Notes: generated by a model from the sequence alone, not told the origin. 64,000 nucleotides of DNA from Hyphomicrobiales bacterium (GCA_900470285.1 UCAG01000008.1:1-64000), one strand, 5' to 3'. Positions 7,901 through 19,420 are shown, counted from the first letter of the stretch. A program made the numbers and translations.

Positions 7901-8650
7901 TTAATGTGACGGATGCAATGCATCATTCAGATACATGCAAGTGAGCATGGTGAAGACATAAGCCTGAATCACTGCCATCAGAAATTCGAGGGCTGTGATA
8001 CCAACTGTCATTGCCAGTGGCAGAATAGCGGTGATAACGCCCAATGTGCCAAGGCCTGTCAGGGAGACAACAAATCCTGCGAAAACTTTCAGCGTAATAT
8101 GTCCTGCAAGCATAACGGCGAAGAGACGAACCGAATGGCTGACCGGTCTTGAGAGAAAAGACATAATCTCAATCGGTACAATAATCGGCGCCAGAATAAG
8201 CGGCACGCCTGACGGCATGAAAAGGCGGAAAAATTTGGTTCCGTTACGTACAAAGCCATAGATTGTCACGGTCAGGAAGACAGTCATGGCAAGACCGAAT
8301 GTTACAATAATATGCGCTGTTACAGTGAAGGCATAAGGGAACATTCCGAGCAGATTGGCCGTGAGAATGAACATGAAGAGGGAAAAGACCAGCGGAAAGA
8401 AACGTCTGCCTTCTTCACCGGTATTGTCCCGTAGTGTCGTGGACACAAATTCATATAAAATTTCGGACGAGGATTGCCAGCGGTCGGGAATCAGAGTTCT
8501 GCCTCGTGCTGATAAAAACAGATAGGCACCGGCACCGATTGTGGCAATCAGCATGAACAGAGCTGAATTGGTAAAAGCAATCTGAAAACCGCCGACTTCA
8601 CCAAATTCCGCCAGTGGTTTGATTTGAAATTGTTCAATTGGCCCGGCCAT
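7901..8650 (-). CDS. atpB: F-type ATP synthase subunit a, solitary gene
   Basis: A 249-residue membrane subunit that forms the proton half-channels of F0 against the c-ring. It has the length and hydrophobic pattern of the family, the essential arginine (Arg175 in [12 protein letters not shown]) and the conserved C-terminal [21 protein letters not shown] helix. The Asn usual in the LFANM motif is Val179 here. In Brucellaceae atpB normally lies in atpI-atpB-atpE-atpF2-atpF. Here neither side carries another atp gene: downstream is a convergent esterase and upstream a DUF465 gene. So this is either a displaced gene or a second, diverged copy. Confidence 0.93.
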   Translation of the reverse strand: MAGPIEQFQIKPLAEFGEVGGFQIAFTNSALFMLIATIGAGAYLFLSARGRTLIPDRWQSSSEILYEFVSTTLRDNTGEEGRRFFPLVFSLFMFILTANLLGMFPYAFTVTAHIIVTFGLAMTVFLTVTIYGFVRNGTKFFRLFMPSGVPLILAPIIVPIEIMSFLSRPVSHSVRLFAVMLAGHITLKVFAGFVVSLTGLGTLGVITAILPLAMTVGITALEFLMAVIQAYVFTMLTCMYLNDALHPSH

Positions 8651-8783
8651 ATGATGTACTCCCTGACAAACGAGGTCGTCCCCGTGGGTTACACCGGCGC
8701 AGGTCGTCCTGCGCTATGTGCTGGTGGCACAGTAGATCGATTCGGACGGGACTTGCCATCAATTGTCGAAATATTTGGCAGGC

Positions 8784-8824
8784 ACAAAAAAGAGCATTTT
8801 CAATATATGAGATTGAAAATGCTC
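8784..8824 (-). terminator. Intrinsic terminator of the DUF465 gene
   Basis: A 13-bp perfect stem (8792-8804 with 8812-8824, GAGCATTTTCAAT and its complement) is followed on the minus strand by TTTTTTG. Between it and atpB (8651-8783) lies the presumed atpB promoter region. Confidence 0.85.
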
Positions 8825-8858
8825 ATGAGGACTGTGTTTTCAGTCACTATGCGAGATG

Positions 8859-9101
8859 TCAGGCCTGCTGGCTGAGTGCCTGTTCAATCTCGTCTTTCAA
8901 TGCAAGACGACGCTTGCGCAGAGCTGTTTCATTGTCCTGACTGGTTGGTTCAATCTTTGTCTCTGCACGGTGAATCTGATCATTCACGTCGTCATATTCC
9001 TCAAGCACTTTGGCAAAGCGCGGATCAGCGGCTTTCAGGGCATGAATCTCATCCAGTTTGCCCGGAAATTCTTCGCCAAGTGTATGCGGTGTGTTGGACA
9101 T
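8859..9101 (-). CDS. DUF465 (YdcH-like) small helical protein
   Basis: An 80-residue cytoplasmic, highly charged protein with a coiled-coil pattern. The FPGKLDEIHALKAADPRFAKVLEEYDDVNDQIHRAE core and the EIEQAL end are characteristic of DUF465/YdcH. A GGAAGG Shine-Dalgarno precedes the ATG at 9099-9101. The molecular function of the family is not established. It has its own terminator and so is probably not cotranscribed with atpB. Confidence 0.88.
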   Translation of the reverse strand: MSNTPHTLGEEFPGKLDEIHALKAADPRFAKVLEEYDDVNDQIHRAETKIEPTSQDNETALRKRRLALKDEIEQALSQQA

Positions 9102-9177
9102 GCTGTTTCCTTCCTTGAATTATTTTGTTGAAGGATTCTTCGCATGAGTCTGAGCTTTTTACATTGATCAGGATCAA

Positions 9178-10497
9178 TCAGAATTTGACTGACCAGCGTT
9201 CAATATCATCGCTCTGGCCGATCAGCGCGAGACCAGTGGCAATGGAGTCGAACTGGTTGCTGCTGGAAACATCCGCATGTTCAAATTGCTGCGAGAACAG
9301 GGTTTTAATTGCCGGAACAAAGGATGTGCCGCCGGTGAGGAAGACGCGGTCAATATCTTTATCCTGCAAACCGGCATTCCGTACTGCGCTGTCAACGGAG
9401 GCGGAGATCGCCTGCATATCTTCGGCAATCCATTTTTCAAAATCCGAACGCTGAATTTGAGCTTCGATTTTAAAGTTCTCGGCTTTGAATTGCAGATCGG
9501 ATGTCTGGGATGAGGAGAGACTTGCTTTGACATCGGACACGACGCGGTAAAGCTCAAAGCCGTAATCGCCTTCAATCATTTCAATGAAGTGGTTGAGGGC
9601 TTGGGGATGTTCTGCCTGCGATGCAAGTTCATGAAGCTCCCGAAGTGTGGACGGGGAGTTCATCAGAAACAGGGTATTCCAGCGGGCAAAATTAGCAAAA
9701 TAGTGGTTCGGAATCTGCAGTACTTTGCCAAAAGACTTGTAATTGCTTTTCTTGCCGAGCTTGGGAGAAACCACATTATCAATGATACGGTAGTCAAATG
9801 TATCACCGGCAATGCCCAGACCAACCTGACTGAGCGGTGTTGAAGTCAGGCCGCTTGCGCCGACCTCAAAATTTACGATCGAAAAGTCGCTCGTTCCGCC
9901 GCCAAAGTCAGCAACCAGCACAGTTGATGTATCCGTCAGCTTCTGCGCATAGAAATATGCCGCTGCAACCGGCTCATAAACATAATGAATATCGGTAAAG
10001 CCGAAGGCGCGTAGCGCTTTCTCATAGCGTGCCATTGCCAGCGCTTCATCAGGATTATGGCCTGCAAAAGTAACCGGACGACCGACAATGACTTTGTTGC
10101 CGCGGGAGGGCAGTCTGTCTCCGAGGCGTTCGGCGAGTGTTTCCAGAAAAGTTTGCAGCAGATCCTCGAATTTAAAGCGTTTACCGTAGACCGGCGTATC
10201 GGTGAAGGATTTGCTCGCGGCGAAGGATTTGAAAGATTGCAGGAAACGGCAATTATGCGGATCAGCAATGAAGCGATCCATCGCCCACGGTCCGCTCTCG
10301 ACATTACGATGGCCTTTATTGCCATCCTGCCAGAAGCACAGCACGGAACGATAGGCTGAAACGATAGCATCATCTTTCGGGAAGCTCATAACTTCGGCAA
10401 TGCCATTACCGTCTGCCACGGCAATAACGGTGTTGGTGGTGCCGAAATCGAGGCCGAGGGTTATCTTCTCCGAGGGTGAGTGATTTCCCGCAGTCAT
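9178..10497 (-). CDS. Short Hsp70-like ATPase (YegD type)
   Basis: A 439-residue member of the actin-like ATPase superfamily. Visible motifs are the phosphate-1 loop GLDFGTTNTVIA (about residues 14-25), VGRPV and the connecting YEPVAAAYFYA, the phosphate-2 loop VADFGGGTSDFS, and the adenosine motif VFLTGGTSFVPAI. The nucleotide-binding domain is complete. The C-terminal substrate-binding domain and lid of DnaK are absent, as in E. coli YegD. No J-protein or GrpE gene is nearby. A chaperone-like or regulatory ATPase role is inferred; the client is unknown. Confidence 0.9.
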   Translation of the reverse strand: MTAGNHSPSEKITLGLDFGTTNTVIAVADGNGIAEVMSFPKDDAIVSAYRSVLCFWQDGNKGHRNVESGPWAMDRFIADPHNCRFLQSFKSFAASKSFTDTPVYGKRFKFEDLLQTFLETLAERLGDRLPSRGNKVIVGRPVTFAGHNPDEALAMARYEKALRAFGFTDIHYVYEPVAAAYFYAQKLTDTSTVLVADFGGGTSDFSIVNFEVGASGLTSTPLSQVGLGIAGDTFDYRIIDNVVSPKLGKKSNYKSFGKVLQIPNHYFANFARWNTLFLMNSPSTLRELHELASQAEHPQALNHFIEMIEGDYGFELYRVVSDVKASLSSSQTSDLQFKAENFKIEAQIQRSDFEKWIAEDMQAISASVDSAVRNAGLQDKDIDRVFLTGGTSFVPAIKTLFSQQFEHADVSSSNQFDSIATGLALIGQSDDIERWSVKF

Positions 10498-10626
10498 TGT
10501 TCAAATCCTTGCATCTGTGCCCGAGAGGTAAATTGGGGAGGCATCTTTAAGAAAGCCGCCTTTATAGCCGTTTGGAACGCAGGGTCAATTGAACAGAGGG
10601 CAGGATTTCAAGCGTGAAGAGACTTA

Positions 10627-11796
10627 TTACACGCCTTGTGTTCCAAGCAGGTTTTGCATGCGGCGGATGGCCAGATCCGGCTTGTCGAGCACATTGGCCT
10701 GATCTGCCAGCCGGAAAATATCGGTGTAATGCAACAGGCCGCGTGCCGATTGCATACCTGCAGGCATGGTGAAGTGATTTTGATGGCCGTTCAGCCATGC
10801 CAGAAACACGACGCCTGCCTTGTAATATTGTGTCGGTGCCTCAAAAATTTTGCGTGATAAGGGTACAGTCGGCTCAATCACCGAGCGGAATGTTGTATTG
10901 TCACCGGCGGCAAGCGCACTCAGTGCATAGGAGGCGGATGGGGCAACAGCATCGAAAATGCCGAGCAGGGCATGACTGTAGCGACTGCCGTCTCCCTCAA
11001 TGAGTTCTGCATAATTAAAGTCATCGCCGGTGAAGCACAGTACATTTTCAGGCAGGAGATTGCGCAGTGCAATCTCGCTGGCACTGTCGAGCAATGAGAT
11101 TTTAATGCCTTCAACACGGGAGCGGTTATCATTGATGATCGCCAGAACATTTGTGAGTGCATCTTCAAAGGGACTGTCTGCCTGACCCGTCCAGTAACCG
11201 CCAAGTTGGGGATCAAACATTTCACCCAGCCAGTGCAGGACAATTTTGTTCTGCGCCTGAGACAGAATACGATTATAGACAAGAGCATAGTCATCGGGGC
11301 TGCGGGCGATATGTGCCAGAGCGCGACTGGCCATCATAATGGCACGGCCGCCGTGTTTTTCCACAAATTCCAATTGGGTCTCATAGGCCCGGATCACATC
11401 ATCAAGAGATTTGGCCTCAACTGGTGCCAGCTGGTCAGTTCCAATTCCGCAAGCGAGATCTGCATCTTTGACAGTACGGGCGGTTTCCAGTGAACGGCGG
11501 ATGAGTTGCTGTGCGCCGTTCCAGTTCAGCCCCATACCGCGTTGTGATGTATCCATGGCTTCGGCGATTTTGAAGCCGAGGCTCCAGAGATGGTGACGAA
11601 ACGCCATGGTTGCGTCCCAGTCAATGGCAGGGTGGTTCCACGGATCAGTTTCACGCAGCGGATCGGAGACGATATGGGCGGCAGCATAAGCGATGCGATT
11701 GAAGTGCGGCACTGATTGCGGACGAGGCACGATGGTGCCCGTCAGATGATAGTCAGTGATGGTACCGTCTGCATTCGGAAGCCGCAACATTGCCAT
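10627..11796 (-). CDS. DUF993 dihydrodipicolinate synthase-like (TIM-barrel aldolase) protein
   Basis: A 389-residue cytoplasmic protein of the DUF993 family, which is annotated as dihydrodipicolinate-synthase-like and so predicted to be a TIM-barrel lyase or aldolase. Family-like segments include DPWNHPAIDWDATMAFRHHLWSLGF near residue 50, RAIMMASRALAHIARSPDDY near 150 and VEGIKISLLD near 230; the Lys there is a candidate Schiff-base residue by analogy. It is divergent from the LacI regulator, with a perfect palindromic operator in the 182-base gap, so it belongs to the same regulon as the operon at 11979-26880. The substrate is unknown. Confidence 0.88.
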   Translation of the reverse strand: MAMLRLPNADGTITDYHLTGTIVPRPQSVPHFNRIAYAAAHIVSDPLRETDPWNHPAIDWDATMAFRHHLWSLGFKIAEAMDTSQRGMGLNWNGAQQLIRRSLETARTVKDADLACGIGTDQLAPVEAKSLDDVIRAYETQLEFVEKHGGRAIMMASRALAHIARSPDDYALVYNRILSQAQNKIVLHWLGEMFDPQLGGYWTGQADSPFEDALTNVLAIINDNRSRVEGIKISLLDSASEIALRNLLPENVLCFTGDDFNYAELIEGDGSRYSHALLGIFDAVAPSASYALSALAAGDNTTFRSVIEPTVPLSRKIFEAPTQYYKAGVVFLAWLNGHQNHFTMPAGMQSARGLLHYTDIFRLADQANVLDKPDLAIRRMQNLLGTQGV

Positions 11797-11840
11797 AGTG
11801 CTGTAATCTCCGGAAATAGCCTGTCATTAATTGGATTTTT

Positions 11841-11856
11841 ATTGGAACGTTCCAAT
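11841..11856. promoter_or_regulatory. LacI-type operator O1 (perfect 16-bp palindrome)
   Basis: ATTGGAACGTTCCAAT is perfectly self-complementary with a central CG, the form of LacI/GalR-family operators. It lies 45 bases upstream of the DUF993 start and about 120 upstream of the lacI-type gene. Confidence 0.85.
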
Positions 11857-11928
11857 TTTACAAAGAGTAATTCAAAAATTCTCAGATGCAATAGGCAATT
11901 TATAACGAGTTTTGCCTTTAATTTGCTC

Positions 11929-11956
11929 TTGACAAATTTGGAACGATCCAATTTCA
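11929..11956 (+). promoter_or_regulatory. Promoter element with LacI-type operator O2 for the regulator operon
   Basis: TTGACA (11929-11934) is a consensus -35 box. TTGGAACGATCCAA (11938-11951), a near copy of O1 with a perfect 14-base outline except at the centre, occupies the spacer just after it. The -10 box around 11949-11957 is weak. Repressor bound here would block the promoter, which suggests autoregulation. Confidence 0.7.
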
Positions 11957-11978
11957 TGAGGGGGATAAGGAGAATGCC

Positions 11979-14035
<2,057 letters not shown>

Positions 14036-14039
14036 TAAT

Positions 14040-15665
14040 ATGAGTAAGCATATTACTCCCGCACAGGCCGCGGCTCTGATCCCCGATCATGCTGTGGTTA
14101 CCGTTTCCTCATCAAGCGGACTTGGTTGCCCTGATCTGATGCTCAGAGCTATCGGTGAGCACTTTGAGGCAACGGGGCATCCGCGCAATCTCACGACGCT
14201 GCATCCGATTGCGGCTGGAGATATGAGCGGTATCAAAGGCATCGATCATATTGCCAAAAAAGGTCTGCTGGCGAAAATTATCGGCGGCTCTTATCCGTCC
14301 GGCCCGTCATCGGCAGAACCGCCGCTGATCTGGCAGATGATCGGTGCGAATGAAATTCCTGCCTATAATGTGCCTTCCGGCATTCTGTTTGATATGCATC
14401 GTGAGGCTGCTGCCAAACGACCTGGTGTGATAACTAAAATCGGACTGGACACTTTTGTCGATCCTGACCGGCAAGGCTGCGCCATGAACGAGGCAGCACA
14501 GCGGGAGCCGGTTGTGCGCAAGATTGAATTTGCGGATGAAGAATGGCTCTATTTTCCCAATATCATACCGCAGGTTGCCATCGTTCGGGCAACAACGGCT
14601 GATGAACACGGCAATCTCACTTATGAGCATGAGGGAGCCTATCTCGGCGGGCTGGATCAGGCATTGGCCGCCCGTAACAATGGCGGCATTGTTATCGCGC
14701 AGGTGAAGCGCATTACCAAACAGGGCTCGCTGAAACCGCATGATGTGCGTGTTCCGGGTATGCTGGTCGATTATATTATCGTTGATCCGGAACAGAAACA
14801 GACAACGCAGACAGTTTATGACCCGGCGATTTCCGGCGAGATTTTCAGACCGCTGGAGAGTTTCCGCGTGCCGGAATTCAATGTGCAGAAGGTCATTGCA
14901 CGCCGTGTTGCGCAGGAGCTTGAAGCGGGAAGCTGCGTTAATCTCGGTTTTGGTATTTCAGCCAATGTGCCGCGTATTTTGATGGAAGAAGGGCTGCACG
15001 GCTCAGTCACATGGGTGATTGAGCAGGGCGCTGTCGGCGGTGTACCACTATTGGATTTTGCATTCGGCTGTGCCTCCAATGCTGATGCCTATATGCCTTC
15101 GCCCTATCAGTTTACTTATTTTCAGGGCGGCGGCTTTGATGCCTCACTCCTGTCCTTTCTTGAGATCGGGCGTGACGGCTCCGTCAATGTATCGCGATTG
15201 TCTTTCCGCCCGCATGTGACCGCGGGCGCCGGTGGTTTTGTCGATATTACTGCGCGGGCAAAGAAGATTGTTTTTTCCGGCATGTTTAATGCGGGGGCAA
15301 AGCTCGGCATTGAGGGCGGCAGACTGGTCATTGAAAAAGAAGGCAAGCTGAAGAAACTGGTCAATGAAACGGAGCATGTCACATTTTCCGGTAGCCGTGC
15401 CGTCGCGCAAGGACAGGATATTACCTATGTGACTGAACGCTGCGTGATGAAGCTGACACCACAGGGCATCATGCTCACGGAAATTGCACCGGGTGTGGAT
15501 TTGCAGGCGCATATTCTGGAGCAGTCGGAATTTCCGCTCATCATTTCGCCGGAACTGAAACTGATGGATGCCGCTTTATTCAGGGAGGAGATTCTTGGTC
15601 TGACTTTGCCGGAAAAGCCGCAACTTATCTTACAAGAGCAGATCGCAGGGGCAGATCATGACTGA
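14040..15665 (+). CDS. Fused acyl-CoA:acetate/3-ketoacid CoA-transferase (family I)
   Basis: A 541-residue single-chain CoA-transferase with alpha and beta halves fused, like YdiF or propionate CoA-transferase. The beta half contains the catalytic glutamate in VIEQGAVGG (Glu328), and the alpha half has the family DHAVVTVSSSSGLG and SSAEPPLI segments. It transfers CoA from an acyl-CoA donor to a carboxylate. The start at 14040 follows a GGGAG sequence and the stop of the preceding gene. It overlaps the enoyl-CoA hydratase gene by eight bases. Here it would activate a carboxylic acid derived from the transported substrate. Confidence 0.9.
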   Translation: MSKHITPAQAAALIPDHAVVTVSSSSGLGCPDLMLRAIGEHFEATGHPRNLTTLHPIAAGDMSGIKGIDHIAKKGLLAKIIGGSYPSGPSSAEPPLIWQMIGANEIPAYNVPSGILFDMHREAAAKRPGVITKIGLDTFVDPDRQGCAMNEAAQREPVVRKIEFADEEWLYFPNIIPQVAIVRATTADEHGNLTYEHEGAYLGGLDQALAARNNGGIVIAQVKRITKQGSLKPHDVRVPGMLVDYIIVDPEQKQTTQTVYDPAISGEIFRPLESFRVPEFNVQKVIARRVAQELEAGSCVNLGFGISANVPRILMEEGLHGSVTWVIEQGAVGGVPLLDFAFGCASNADAYMPSPYQFTYFQGGGFDASLLSFLEIGRDGSVNVSRLSFRPHVTAGAGGFVDITARAKKIVFSGMFNAGAKLGIEGGRLVIEKEGKLKKLVNETEHVTFSGSRAVAQGQDITYVTERCVMKLTPQGIMLTEIAPGVDLQAHILEQSEFPLIISPELKLMDAALFREEILGLTLPEKPQLILQEQIAGADHD

Positions 15666-16437
15666 GCCGCGTATTATAACTTCCCGTGATGGCGCCATTG
15701 CCACGATCACTGTCACACGGCCAGATAAGCTCAATGCATTTGATATTGAAATGCTGAAGGAATTATCAGCAGCCTGTGATGCGGTTGAGGCGGATAGTGC
15801 TGTGCGGGTTGTTATTCTCACGGGTGCGGGCAAAGCTTTTTCCGCCGGCGGTGATATCAAAGCATGGGGCGCGATGCAGGCCAATGAATTCGGCCATCAG
15901 TGGGTGCGTTTAGGACATCGGGTTTTTGAGCGGTTGGCAACTTTAAGAATGCCGCTGATCGCGGCGATAAACGGTCATGCACTTGGCGGCGGGCTGGAAC
16001 TTGCCGGAGCGGCAGATATCCGCATTGCGGAAAAACATATAACAATCGGTCTGCCGGAAACATCACTCGGCATGGTTCCCGGCTGGTCCGGTACGCAGCG
16101 TCTGGTACGGCGGTTTGGTGCGCAGCTTGTCCGGCGTATGGTACTGGGCGGCGAGATGTTCGGTGCTGAAGATGCCTGCAAACTGGGGCTGGTGGATCAG
16201 GTTGTTGAAAGCGGTGCAGGTTTGGAGGCTGCCAAGGCCTATGCAACACGTATTGTGACACGCGGGCCTGCGGCGCTTGAAATATCCAAGCTGATGATCG
16301 GTGTTGCCAATAATGAGGATAATGGCGCAGCAGTTGAAACACTCGGTTCCATGCTGGCCGCCAAAACCGGTGATCTCAAAGAAGGGGTTGCGGCTTTCAG
16401 CGGCAAACGTCCGGCAAATTTCAAAGGAGAATGGTAA
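15658..16437 (+). CDS. Enoyl-CoA hydratase/isomerase family protein
   Basis: A 259-residue crotonase-fold enzyme. The oxyanion-hole segments AFSAGGDIKAW (around residue 62) and INGHALGGGLELAGAADIRIA (around 104), and the acidic catalytic region GLPETSLGMVPGWSGTQRL, are all present, with one conserved Glu. Crotonases hydrate, isomerise or cleave acyl-CoA thioesters. Its place directly after a CoA-transferase, with overlapping reading frames, suggests that it acts on the thioester made by that enzyme. Hydratase, dehydratase and retro-aldol (vanillin-type) chemistry cannot be distinguished. Confidence 0.92.
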   Translation: MTEPRIITSRDGAIATITVTRPDKLNAFDIEMLKELSAACDAVEADSAVRVVILTGAGKAFSAGGDIKAWGAMQANEFGHQWVRLGHRVFERLATLRMPLIAAINGHALGGGLELAGAADIRIAEKHITIGLPETSLGMVPGWSGTQRLVRRFGAQLVRRMVLGGEMFGAEDACKLGLVDQVVESGAGLEAAKAYATRIVTRGPAALEISKLMIGVANNEDNGAAVETLGSMLAAKTGDLKEGVAAFSGKRPANFKGEW

Positions 16438-17963
16438 TGGCAGTTCTGATTGCGCCTAAGCCTTCGGCAGATATCATTGTTCGTGATTTTAAAATGCTGA
16501 TTGCTGGCGAATGGGTGGCCGCAGCATCCGGCAGGATGCTGGAACGCATTGCACCGGGGCATGGAGTGCCGGTGAGCCGTTATCCTGAAGGCAGTAATAT
16601 TGATGCAGAACACGCGATTGCAGCTGCAAAACAGAGCTTTGATACAGGAATATGGAACAGCAAAACCGGTGCCGAACGCTCCAATATCCTGCTGAAAATC
16701 GCGGATATGATTGAGAAGCGCGCAGAAGAACTGAGTTTCTGGGATGCTGTCGAGGCTGGAAAGCCGATCAGTCAGGTGCGGGGCGAGATTGCCGGTGCTG
16801 TTGATATCTGGCGTTATGCGGCGGCACTTGCCCGTGATTTGCACGGTGAGAGTTATAATACGCTCGGTGACGGCACGCTGGGCGTTGTGCTGCGCGAGGC
16901 AATCGGCGTTGTGTCGATGATTACGCCGTGGAATTTCCCGTTTCTGATTATCAGCCAGAAGCTGCCTTTTGCTCTCGCTGCCGGATGTTCCTGTGTTGTC
17001 AAACCTTCGGAGATGACATCAGGCTCCACGCTGATCTTGGGTGAAATTCTGACCGAAGCGGGTGTTCCTGCCGGTGTTGTGAATATTATCACCGGTACGG
17101 GTGCCGGTGCGGGTGCGCTGCTGAGCACGCATGCCGATGTGGATATGGTGTCTTTCACAGGTTCAACCGGTGTCGGTCGTCTGATTATGGCGAATGCAGC
17201 GCAGACACTGAAAAAAGTATCGCTGGAGCTTGGCGGTAAGAACCCGCAAATCGTCTTTCCTGATGCTGATCTGGATGCATTTATCGATGCTGCGGTATTC
17301 GGAGCTTATTTCAATGCCGGTGAATGTTGCAATGCGGGTTCACGTCTGATTCTGCATAAAGATATCGCGGATGATGTGATCTCCCGCATTATTGATCTTA
17401 CAAAAAAGGTGAAGCTGGGGGATCCGCTTGATCCGCAAACGCAGGTCGGTGCAATTATCAGTCAGCAGCATCTGGAGAAAATCAAAACCTATATATCCGG
17501 TGCTAAAGCGGATGGTGCTGCACTGAGTGCCGGCGGCGGAACCGTGGATTTTGACAGCGGTCAATATATGGAGCTGACTTTGCTATCGGGAGTTACGCCG
17601 GATATGGCCGTGGCGCGTGAGGAAGTGTTCGGCCCTGTCTTGTCTGTACTGACATTTGAAACTGCGGAAGAGGCAATTCATATTGCAAATTCCATAGATT
17701 ACGGCCTGTCTGCCAGTGTCTGGAGTCGTGATTTCGATACATGTCTGACTGTGGGGCGCAAGGTGCGTTCCGGTACAATCTGGATGAACACTTTCATGGA
17801 TGGCGCATCGGAATTACCGTTTGGCGGCTATAAACAATCCGGACAGGGCAGGGAGCTTGGCCGTCATGCCGTTGAAGATTACACGGAAACAAAAACTCTG
17901 AATATGCATATCGGCTCACGAAAAACGCATTGGGTGCGTGGCGGGAGCGCGGCTGAAGAATAA
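16437..17963 (+). CDS. NAD(P)-dependent aldehyde dehydrogenase
   Basis: A 508-residue ALDH superfamily enzyme that oxidises an aldehyde to a carboxylate. Visible are ITPWNFPFLI, FTGSTGVGR, the general base in LELGGKNPQ (Glu264), and the nucleophile in FNAGECCNAGSR (Cys298, the second of two adjacent cysteines). The start at 16437 is chosen because AGGAG is seven bases upstream; it overlaps the stop of the hydratase gene by one base (TAATG). Its product acid is a plausible substrate of the CoA-transferase encoded just upstream. A 200-base gap follows before the transporter genes. Confidence 0.92.
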   Translation: MAVLIAPKPSADIIVRDFKMLIAGEWVAAASGRMLERIAPGHGVPVSRYPEGSNIDAEHAIAAAKQSFDTGIWNSKTGAERSNILLKIADMIEKRAEELSFWDAVEAGKPISQVRGEIAGAVDIWRYAAALARDLHGESYNTLGDGTLGVVLREAIGVVSMITPWNFPFLIISQKLPFALAAGCSCVVKPSEMTSGSTLILGEILTEAGVPAGVVNIITGTGAGAGALLSTHADVDMVSFTGSTGVGRLIMANAAQTLKKVSLELGGKNPQIVFPDADLDAFIDAAVFGAYFNAGECCNAGSRLILHKDIADDVISRIIDLTKKVKLGDPLDPQTQVGAIISQQHLEKIKTYISGAKADGAALSAGGGTVDFDSGQYMELTLLSGVTPDMAVAREEVFGPVLSVLTFETAEEAIHIANSIDYGLSASVWSRDFDTCLTVGRKVRSGTIWMNTFMDGASELPFGGYKQSGQGRELGRHAVEDYTETKTLNMHIGSRKTHWVRGGSAAEE

Positions 17964-18011
17964 TATTTTAATCGATTTGAATTTTGCAGAACACTGCTTG
18001 ACGAACGGAGA

Positions 18012-18027
18012 ATTGTAACGTCCTATT
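18012..18027. promoter_or_regulatory. Weak third operator-like sequence before the transporter genes
   Basis: ATTGTAACGTCCTATT matches operator O1 at 12 of 16 positions. It lies in the 199-base gap between the aldehyde dehydrogenase and the solute-binding protein, where an internal promoter would be expected. The symmetry is poor, so the call is tentative. Confidence 0.25.
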
Positions 18028-18162
18028 TCGCCTGACGGTTGGTCGTAAAAGAATAGCCCGATCAATCTTGCGAGCCGAAAATTTATGCTGTTCGGGAGGA
18101 CAGCAGGTAATGACCAAGCGGGAGGATTCCGCTGCTGACAACTTGCAAACGGGAGGAATACG

Positions 18163-19404
18163 ATGCGCAAGTTTATGACAACAACAGCAATGGCTTTAGG
18201 TTTTATGGCAGGTGCAGCGCAGGCTGCGGAGAATGTAGAGGTGCTGCACTGGTGGACAGCCGGCGGCGAGGCGGCAGCTCTGGATGTATTGAAGAAAGAT
18301 CTCGAAGGTAAAGGGATCGGCTGGACGGATATGCCGGTTGCCGGTGGCGGCGGTACAGAAGCGATGACCGTTCTGCGTGCCCGTGTTACAGCGGGAAATC
18401 CGCCGACTGCCGTACAGATGCTTGGTTTTGATATTCGTGACTGGGCAAAAGAAGGCGCGCTCGGCAATCTGGATGAAATTGCTGGGAAAGAAGGCTGGGA
18501 AAAGGTTATTCCGGCACCGTTGCAGGAATTTGCCAAATATGACGGTCACTGGATTGCCGCTCCGGTGAATGTTCACACCACCAACTGGATGTGGATCAAC
18601 AAAGCAGCGCTCGACAAGGCGGGCGGTAAAGAACCGGCCAATTGGGATGAGCTGATTGCACTGCTGGACAAGTTCAAGGAGCAGGGCATTACACCTGTTG
18701 CCCATGGCGGTCAGCCATGGCAGGACGGCACGATTTTTGATGCTGTTGTGCTGTCATTCGGTACAGATTTTTACAAAAAAGCCTTTATTGATCTCGATCC
18801 GGAAGCCCTTGGCAGTGATACGATGAAACAGGCTTTTGATCGTATGACCAAGCTGCGCTCCTATGTGGACGATAATTTCTCCGGTCGTGACTGGAATCTG
18901 GCATCAGCGATGGTGATTGAGGGGAAAGCCGGTCTGCAATTTATGGGCGACTGGGCAAAGGGCGAATTTGTCAAAGCCGGTAAGAAACCGGGTGAGGATT
19001 TCGTCTGTATGCGTTATCCGGGGACACAGGGCGCTGTAACTTTCAACTCCGATATGTTTGCGATGTTCAAAGTTGCGGAAGACAAAGTTCCGGCGCAGCT
19101 GCAAATGGCTTCCGCGATTGAAAGCCCGACATTCCAGTCCGCTTTCAATGTCGTTAAAGGTTCGGCACCGGCACGTACCGATGTACCGGATACCGCCTTT
19201 GATGCCTGCGGTAAAAAAGCAATCGCTGATGTGAAGGAAGCCAGTGAGAAGGGCACAATGCTCGGTTCCATGGCGCATGGCTATGCCAATCCTGCCGCTG
19301 TTAAAAATGCGATTTACGATGTTGTAACCCGCGAATTTAACGGTGAACTGACTTCGGAAGAAGCTGTGAAAGAGCTTGTGGCAGCCGTTGCCGCCGCTCA
19401 GTAA
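18163..19404 (+). CDS. Carbohydrate ABC transporter solute-binding protein (CUT1)
   Basis: A 413-residue periplasmic binding protein with a 21-residue signal peptide ending AAQAAEN. The mature start [21 protein letters not shown] is typical of family 1 sugar-binding proteins, close to the glucose/mannose-type GtsA group. An MGDWAKGEF segment and a Trp-rich binding region ([13 protein letters not shown]) are present; aromatic residues stack on sugars in this family. A GGGAGGAATA Shine-Dalgarno precedes the start. It is the first gene of the import module at 18163-22437. Confidence 0.93.
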   Translation: MRKFMTTTAMALGFMAGAAQAAENVEVLHWWTAGGEAAALDVLKKDLEGKGIGWTDMPVAGGGGTEAMTVLRARVTAGNPPTAVQMLGFDIRDWAKEGALGNLDEIAGKEGWEKVIPAPLQEFAKYDGHWIAAPVNVHTTNWMWINKAALDKAGGKEPANWDELIALLDKFKEQGITPVAHGGQPWQDGTIFDAVVLSFGTDFYKKAFIDLDPEALGSDTMKQAFDRMTKLRSYVDDNFSGRDWNLASAMVIEGKAGLQFMGDWAKGEFVKAGKKPGEDFVCMRYPGTQGAVTFNSDMFAMFKVAEDKVPAQLQMASAIESPTFQSAFNVVKGSAPARTDVPDTAFDACGKKAIADVKEASEKGTMLGSMAHGYANPAAVKNAIYDVVTREFNGELTSEEAVKELVAAVAAAQ

Positions 19405-19420
19405 ACTGATTGCAAAACCG

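Noticed and set aside
16437-17963. Possible GABA/succinate-semialdehyde role for the aldehyde dehydrogenase in the island
   Set aside because: No aminotransferase or GABA gene is present; the operon context of sugar transporter and CoA-transferase gives no reason for that specific substrate.
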